A DNA stretch of 45,853 nucleotides. Origin: Nemertoderma westbladi (lineage: Eukaryota > Xenacoelomorpha > Nemertodermatida > Nemertodermatidae). Made by a program: the position numbers and the translations under genes. Shown piece by piece: positions 32,101-41,100 of the stretch (the first letter of the stretch is position 1; every line of letters starts with the position of its first letter). A model generated the notes under the pieces. It worked only from the letters and a program-made list of their open reading frames with translations. It was not told the DNA's origin and did no database searches. The DNA is taken from assembly GCA_032718475.1 (NCBI GenBank), contig JAUCBJ010006195.1, positions 1-45,853 of the forward strand. Reading direction: 5' to 3'.

Positions 32101-35100
32101 CCTCCAATCGACCCCGCTTCTAAGGGCCACAATGATTCCGGGTTATCCTCGCCTGGGACCCTAAATAGACAATAATTTCAACAAAATAGAATTCAATAAT
32201 AAATTTGCTATTGATATTTGATATAAGAAAATACCAATTCATTATGTGTACTCGTTTATTAGTTTGCCGCAAGAAATCAATTAAATCTATCTATCTTATT
32301 ATTAAAATATGTTTGTAAAAAGATGTATATTTCTGCATAGTGCAACATACAAATCACGCAACTAATACCAAGTATTTTGTTACTTTCAAACTTGCTTTCA
32401 GGCAGGAAACCATTCCAACTTCACAATTAGTAATAGTTACTTACTACACCTTTGCGTTCAATAATTTATTGCATTCCCAATGTTGGTCTAAAAAGGTGTT
32501 GAAAACTATAGCACCATTTGTAATGATGTAATATTTACCAACTACAATCATTATTATATTTGATGAAATTTAATTTGAAGGGCGCAGAACAAAATGGCAT
32601 TCAAATTTGAATAAAACAAAATGTTTGATTTGAAAAAACCGTAATAAGAGTGGGCAATATAGACAGTTTATTGTGAATATGGCTTACGTACATGTCTTCT
32701 GTGATTGGTTCTCCTCTGTGCAACGCCATATCGGATAGCAATCTGTCCAAGGTATATTTATTGAAGACTCCGCCCTCATCAGTGCTCGGGTCGCGCATTA
32801 AATCGGGTGTGAAATTCGAATCAAAGGTAGAGCGATTAAACGTGTCTTCCCGCAATACTGCGTGAGGGTTGTCTTCTGGAAACAACATTGATTACTGGGA
32901 TTGATAACGGTTTTTGCGTATTGTAGGTTTTATTTCAAAATATTACTCCACACTCAGATCTCTTTAGGAACTCAGAATTTAGAAAAGTTAGTAACTATAC
33001 AATCTTGATAAAGCTTGCGAGACCATAAGTAGATTTTATTATTTTAAACCATAACATTAGTTGACAAAATGTTAGATTATTTACAGTTGAGCTTCCAGGA
33101 GATAATAATACTACAAGTTGTTCTCTGCGCCGAAATAGAAGAAATAGAAAACGAGAAGAGATGATCCTATTGGCGGCTGTTTCAATCCTTGGTTCACAAA
33201 AAGTATTACCAATTACATAATGTTTTTTCCAGTTATATACTTATATATGAACTCACTGAATGCGCCATCTTCAACATCTCTACTATCTCTTGACTGGCGG
33301 GTTATCAGTCTATACTTGTAGGTAAAGTTGTCCTTTCTGATGCCCAGCATATCGGGTTCTGTGGAATCCTCTCGACTAGATGTTTTGTAGGAAACTCGAC
33401 GGGATTGTGTTGGAGGCGTCATTACATCAACACTAAAAGGAGCTGCTTAATAAGATATGACCGGAAAGTTAATAAAGTTAAATGGTTAGGATTTCACATT
33501 TAAATTTATTCCCTAACAATAATACATTAGAGGGATGTGATATTACAGAAAATTACGAAATATTATATAATAAACCTGTAATAATATGACACACATGGCT
33601 TGAACCAACATTTAGTTCGAAAAAATTTAACGGTCAAAATGAATGTCTCACGTGATTCATATCAACATTCTCACTATAAAAAACCAAATAAAAAAAAACA
33701 CGGTCGATTACAAATAAAAATTGTTAAACACAGAATGTAAAAGTCTGTACAGAGTGTATAAAACGCTTTTTATTATGTGTTTACCAACTTCGTCCACATT
33801 TATTAAATTAAACATATTATGATTACTTATTTTTATATCCAAAGTTTGAGCATATTCTTGGCGTGTCTATATATAATTCTGATTCATATACAATACAATT
33901 GTATTGTAATATAGACTTATCTAAGTCACCAAATTATATTAATTCCCAATACGTACCAACAGTATAAACAGTTATAGACATAACCTCCACTTTTCGTCTC
34001 TTTACATTTTATATCCCAAGATAGACTTATTGATTAGAACTTGACAAACTTGCCAAACACACCAGCTTTCGATCTGAACTTTAACCGTAATACGTTGATC
34101 TGATCAATACGCAATACATAAAAGGAAATATAGGCCCCTATTACTTTTTATACTTTTTATAATATATTTAGGGAGACTTCCCAGATAGGATGTGTCATTT
34201 ATGTCACATTATTAATGAGAACATTTTAAGACTATTTTGAAAATAACTAATTGTTCTCTAATTTGCTATTAATTTGAATCTTTAATTTAATTATTATTAA
34301 TATATTATTATCATATATATATTACTCAAAATGAAAATAGAAGTGAAACTCCTAGAAAATGGGATCAATATCTGATATAAACAACATTTTCAGGTAGAAC
34401 TGCGGGATGGTTAAATACATATTGAAAAAAAGTGGGGTGGGGTTAAATACATATTGAAAAAAGTGGGTGGGTGGGGGGGGGGGGGGGGTACACCATTTTT
34501 GGACATTTGTGCTTGTTTTGGGCATTATTTGGAATTGTAGTGTCCAAGATGTTATTCTACACGTGCAAATTAGTTAATATTAGTTAATAATAGTTAATTT
34601 AAAAAAGGTGGTTGCGATTTAAACCCTAAGGCATTTACAGTTTTAATTCTGGTAACAGGACAGTCAATGTTTTAAAATATTCTCTCTAATTAATCTAACG
34701 GCATTAAAACGGATATTATGAACAAATTTTGGCAGGCTTACTGGGCGGAAAAGCCAACCAACCACCAAGGTTAAGGCTGAATCACCAGCCGATCGCCTCA
34801 ATGGTTGGAAAGCCCACTTCGAAAAGCTCCTCAATAATGACAGGGTGATTGCCTGATAACTTTATAGAAGTAAAAGTGTCTGAGTCTGCACTCCCAGATA
34901 TTCCCATTGGCGATAACTCCTTTGCAGAAGTGAAGGCTGCTGCAAAGAGCATTAAGACCAATCGTGCCAGTGGAGTAGATGGTGTTCCCCCTGAGGTCTT
35001 TAAAATACCTGAGTGTTTAAAGCTCATCTATCCCATCATAGTAGACATGTACCGAACAACAAGAGTCCCACAAGAAATGAAAACAAATAAGTTGGTGCCA

Positions 35101-38100
35101 GTTCCCAAGAAGGGCAACCTAACACTCTATGGTTCTTTTCGGGGAATCTCATTGATCTCGATTGCTGCAAAGCTATACAATAGGATTCTATTAAATCGCA
35201 TCAGGGATCCCATTGAGAGACTGCTCCGTGGAAATCAGAATGGGTTCCGTAAAGGTCGTAGGACCATGGAGCCCATTTTGGCACTTAGAAGGATAATTGA
35301 AGAATTATCAAAAAAGAAAGACAGGCATCTGGCTGTTATCTTTGTTGACTTCTTCAAGGCCTTTGATTCAGTCTCTCGCTCACGTATGTTCAGCATACTT
35401 TCATTATATGGGATTCCTGATGAAATTATTGCAGCAATCAGATCAGTATACGATGGTTCGACAACATTTGTGTCTACTGTTGACGGTGACACAGAACCAT
35501 TTGAAGTGTTATGGGGCGTCCTCCAAGGAGACACATTTGCACCATTCTTGTTCATTATTGTGGTTGACTATGTTCTACGCATGTCCTTAGATCATCATAA
35601 TGATGATGGGGTGATGATAACTCCACCTACTGGCTCCAGAAGTCGAGGAAATCCTGCCAAGTACCTAACTGATCTAGACTTTGCTGATGTCTTAGGAGTA
35701 CTCTCAGAATCATTAGAGGGAGCCCAACGGCTCCTCAGCTCATTAGAACATGCTGCTTCTAGTGTTGGTCTTTTTATTAACTCCAGAAAGACCAAAATCC
35801 TGACCGTTAACTTTGAAAGTCCTCAGCAAGTCTCTGATCGGATGACCATAAGCTCAAAGGATGGTATGCTTGAGCATGTGGACGACTTCTGTTACCTGGG
35901 ATCATGGATCCGGAAGTCAGGTGAGGACCTTCGAATACGTAAGGGAAAGGCATGGGCAGCCTAGAATAGGCTTTCCAGGATTTGGAAGTCACCGAGAATT
36001 AATCGGAAACTTAAGGTCCGATTATTTAGAGCAGCAGTAGTTCCAGTACTCCTCTACGGGAGTCCATGCTGGGCTCTAACTGCTGAGGACACCAAATCTC
36101 TGGATGGCACATTCACAAGAATGCTACGCCGGGTTCATTGTGTCAAGTACAATGCACACATCTCCAACCAGACACTATATAACATTGGAGGTGTCTCATT
36201 GGTTCCCCCAAGCTTGACACTAGAACAAAATCGCCTCCGCTTTGCAGGACATTGCTTTCGCCGTGAGGACCAGCCAGTGCATAATCTTGAACTTTGGCAG
36301 CCTCATGGAGTGAATAAGCATGGTGGACAGCCCATGACCTTCTTGAGACGCATCTTAAAGGACACTGGCCTTAAAGATGCGGATGATCTAGCAAATGTCA
36401 TGGGTGATAGGGAGTTGTGGCGATGCAATTTTGTTGACAAGCCGGCACAGCATTCTTAAAAATGCGCTGCAATGCAGCATGCCGATCCTAGTAGTAGTAG
36501 TAGTAGGCAGGTTTAGTTGTCCAAACATTAATGAGGTACTGCAATCATAACTAACTGCACGGAAATAGCTTCCTCGCTATGTTATTGTATCCTACCCGAA
36601 ACTTGTGATAAACATCTAAACTCAAATGATGTCTTGACCACAATGCATTGCCAGTAGAATTGTGTACAGATATTTAAGGCCCTTTTGACATTAGTAGAAC
36701 ACCCTTACTAAATTTTCTGAATTTACTTAGTAATTAGAAGATTACCTCGATTATACAGACTGTGCAATTGGTTTAATATATCACTGTCATCATTAGATAT
36801 GACCTAGATAACTATATAACATTGGAGGGGAGGTGTCTCATTGGATTCCCCAAGCGTGACACTAGAACAAAATCGCCTCGGCTTTGCAGGACATTGCTTT
36901 CGCCGTGAGGACCAGCCAGTGCATAATCTTGAGCTTTGGCAGCCACATGGATAAAATAAGCATGTTGAACAGCCCATGACTTTCTGGAGACGTCTCTGAA
37001 AGGACACTGGCCTTGAAGATGCCGATAATCTCGCGAAAGTCATGGGTGATGTTGTTGTATCATGGTGTTCATGGCTGATAGTTGTGGCGATGCAACTTTG
37101 TTGATAAGCCGGCATAGCATTCTTAATGTACGCTGCATTGGGCTTGCCAATTGTGGATTGCATGGTGGCAATAAAATGATTTTGTTAAGCTGGCATAGCA
37201 TCTCAATGTGCGGTCTCAATGCAGCAGGCTGATTATAGTAGTAGTTTCCCATAGCCCTTTGCGTACCAAAGATAAATTGCATAAATTTTAACTTCCAAGG
37301 ACAAAGAAAAATATAATTGACCGGACCAAAAGGTTTATTTTCTTGTCGTACCATATAGATATTTATATAAAGAGTATATCCATATTATAACTTATCCTAC
37401 CCCCAAAGGCGGCTCACTGCCGTCTTTAAACACATTTCGAGATTATGATATATTTCATTTTGACTCTATGGGCGACACACCCATAAATTAAATTGCATAA
37501 ATTATGTAATTTAAAATACCCCCAAACCAATAGGAATAACCTTCAAGCAATATAAAATTAACTATTCTAGAAAAGTTTTACCTGCCCAACACGAACATGA
37601 TCTCCATTTTTCCGCCCCAATAGTTATAAGAAAGTTATAAGAGGTTTTAAATAAAGGCGGCGCCCTTCCGCTCTGGGGGTCAGGATAATGTAAAGGAGGC
37701 ACCCTGCCGCCCTGGGAGTTAAGTTATAATTATATAATTCTTTATAAGCATGGTCCTGAATTATTTAGAATGAAAACGGTGGCAGTGTGCCGCCTTTTTT
37801 TAGTGTTATGGTACGCAAAGGGTTGTAATTAATATTTTAACATTGAGAGAGGACATTGATGAATTCGCCATGATGAAAATCGAATCAAGTTTCATCTCTG
37901 TCTCTCCCATCTGTTATGCCTGACAAAAGGATATGAGTAACCCTAATGTATAGGCTATAACCTTGGTTGCATTGTGGCCTATGTGGTGGAAGCTGATATG
38001 CAATTTGTTTGACGCTAGAATAATCAATCACCCTAGAATACATAGGGATTCTATAATCATAAAAAAATTCCATTAAAGGATGTCTTGCCCGTAATTCTTC

Positions 38101-41100
38101 CTTAATACCAACCAATTAACTAGGTATCATGAACTAGTAACCCACATGCTGAGTTGTGCATTTTGAAGATTACTGTACTAGTGGAGAGTATCCTGACTGT
38201 ATTACTCGGACCAGAGGAAAACTAATTTATCAAAATTAATGTTGTCTTAATATAAAAGGTTAATTTCATCGTGATTTATGTTCGGTGTAAGTGATACATT
38301 TCCATATCATAACTAGATAAATGGGAAATTTATTTGCATTTTCTAAACTTATTTTCAATTTCCAGACCTTTGTATTTTGAAATGTAAATATTTCACTTTG
38401 TAGAACTGGTGGAGTGGTGTTGTCCATATTATCATGTCTAATAAAAAAAGACAAATTAAAACTCTAGGAGCGTTCAATAAGAGAAGTGCATACCGTCAAA
38501 ATTCCGGCATTTGCAAAAACTTACCTCAAAAAAATTACAGAAAAACTTACACATTCCAGGTGTATCCAAACTATTTTTGCAGAAGCTGGCCCTAAAAACA
38601 TTAGTGTCATAGAAGTCAGTTGATATAGACCTCTCGCTGTCATAGCAACCGCGTTTATATAGGGAAGATATTCGTGGTGGGACTGCTCTAGATTCCGGGT
38701 TACTATAGACTATTCCGTAACCATGGAAACATTCGTTCTCGTATATTGATGGTGGATGACCTGGGATCTGTGTAAAAATATACGAATTACATTGGGTAAA
38801 TTTTCGTATCCCTGTAGTAAGTAATACGCTTATTGGAGTACCGGTAGTATTTTGTATTGAAATAACTGTTTGCAATAAAAATGGACATTATAAAATGTGA
38901 GAGACAGTGTTAGGGCGTTTATGAATAAATAGTAAACAATATGTAGCGTAATATATACCTGGATAAAATACTCCGAATGAGGACTACGAATATTTTGTCT
39001 AATAGACTTTACCTGTAATACTTCAAACCCTGGAGGCAGATTCCAGTCCAATCTAACGTCAGTTATTACCGGCTTCAAGGCAACATGCAGACTGCTGATC
39101 AACTTGGGTTGCATCCTCTCGTCGGCCTCTATGAATTCGGCCACTCCACGACCGGCCTCGGCAATTCCAACAATTAAGTCAGTGCAAACCGTAGCCCCTA
39201 TCCCGAACGTGAAACATCTATGGGAACAATGTCATATGTTGAACAAATTATCCATTTTATGAACAAAAACTTGCGGCATAAAAAGTATGACCTAATTATT
39301 CTCCGACTATTTTTGGTTAAAAACAGGTATCATCCATGCCCATGGTTATATTCAATCAAACAGTAGGCTTGAGCAGGAGGCGTCCCTTAAAGTGTTCTCT
39401 TTCGATAGCTGTTACCCTCAGGTATCGGTGGGCGCCGCCACTCCTATTTAAATCACATTTTGCAATGGTTTATCTATAATTAATTGACTTTAAAGTAATT
39501 ATTAGTACAAAGTAATTGATTTGTTAGCTGTATGATTCCCCTCCTAAAGTTAGGCAATATGAATTATTGATTGTATTGTATATTATTGTAGGGAAGTTAC
39601 TATATCTTCTGTCTATTATAGTTCTCACTACTCTGTGACTTTTGTAAGAATTTGTCTGAATTCTTAGGTGTACGGACAATTCCGACCCGGACAATTCCGA
39701 CCTATGACAATTTCATTCGCTCTCTTAGTGGGTCGGAATTGTCCGGGTCGAAATTGTCCGTGTCGGAATTGTCCGGGTTGGAATAAGTTCGGGTTGGAAT
39801 TGTCGGGGTCGGAATAAGTTCGGGTTGGAATTGTCGGGGTCGGAATTGTCCGGGTCGCAATTGTCCGCGTCGGAATTGTCCGGGTCGAAATTGTCCGGGT
39901 CGGAATTGTCCGGGTCGGAATTATTCGAGTCGGAATTGTCCGGGTCGGAATTATTCGAGTCGGAATTGTCCGGGTCGGAATAAGTTCGGGTCGGAATTAT
40001 TCGAGTCGGAATTGTCCGGGTTGGAATAAGTTCGGGTTGGAATTGTCGGGGTCGGAATTGTCCGGGTCGGAATTGTCCGGGTCGGAATTATTCGAGTCGG
40101 AATTGTCCGGGTCGGAATTATTCGAGTCGGAATTGTCCGGGTCGGAATAAGTTCGGGTCGGAATTATTCGAGTCGGAATTGTCCGGGTTGGAATAAGTTC
40201 GGGTTGGAATTGTCGGGGTCGGAATTGTCCGGGTCGGAATTGTCCGGGTCGGAATTGTCCGGGTCGCATTTGTAAATTTCCTTTGTGAATTTCAAATTCG
40301 AAATTTTCATTTTGAATAATATGGAATTTGCGTCAAAAATGTTATTATGTTTCTTTATTTGAGTTTCTTATATTTTGCGGGATTAGTCGCCTTGTATTTT
40401 AAATATTTCTAACTAGGCCTATATATTATTACTATAGTATACAATTCTAGCCTTAAGAAATATTACCTTTATCTAATATAATAAGACAAGTTTTGGTGGA
40501 ATCATAAAAATTCCAATATAATACAACTACAGGTTGCTAATGTCTTTAGCTAATCATTTTTTTATTGGATTATAGAAGAAGTATATTTAACGGTTAAAGA
40601 TAAGTGCAATTGTAATAATTGAAAGCAAAGATACCAAACAGGAATGTGTGTATCACCAATCAGTGCTGCTATTCTATAAGAGTAAACAGCAAAATAGGCA
40701 GAAAATAGGAACGCCCTTGAATGGGTAATGGGTGTAATAATGGAGAAATAATCAGTCAGTCACGGTGAAAGAATGGCTTAATAAATAATAAGATTTGGCT
40801 GACAGGTTAGTGAGATTTATTATCATCAATCAGCGATTCTAATAAACTACTACACAATCACTCAATGATGGTTGAATACTAATCTGTTATCGACACAGAT
40901 CATTCTACCACATTTAGATGCATCAACATGGGTTATGACATGGGGATTTAATGGTATAAGCAAATTACAGAAAGTTGATAAATATGAGCTAAATTACATA
41001 TATAGGCAATACATAGACGCGACGAATGGGATGTCTGCGAAACGCTAAGAATCCGTCAGTTTCTGTGCCCTACTTCATTTTTATTTGTAAACGCAAACTT

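Larger units (their letters stand above)
33443..34734. other. Intron 3, right part: non-coding
   Basis: AT-rich. It holds a duplicated 35-bp segment starting TTAAATACATATTGAAAAAA (about 34412 and 34444), a poly(G) tract at about 34470-34487 followed by GTACACCATTTTTGG, and a segment at 34600-34655 shared with 2735-2790. Confidence 0.65.
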
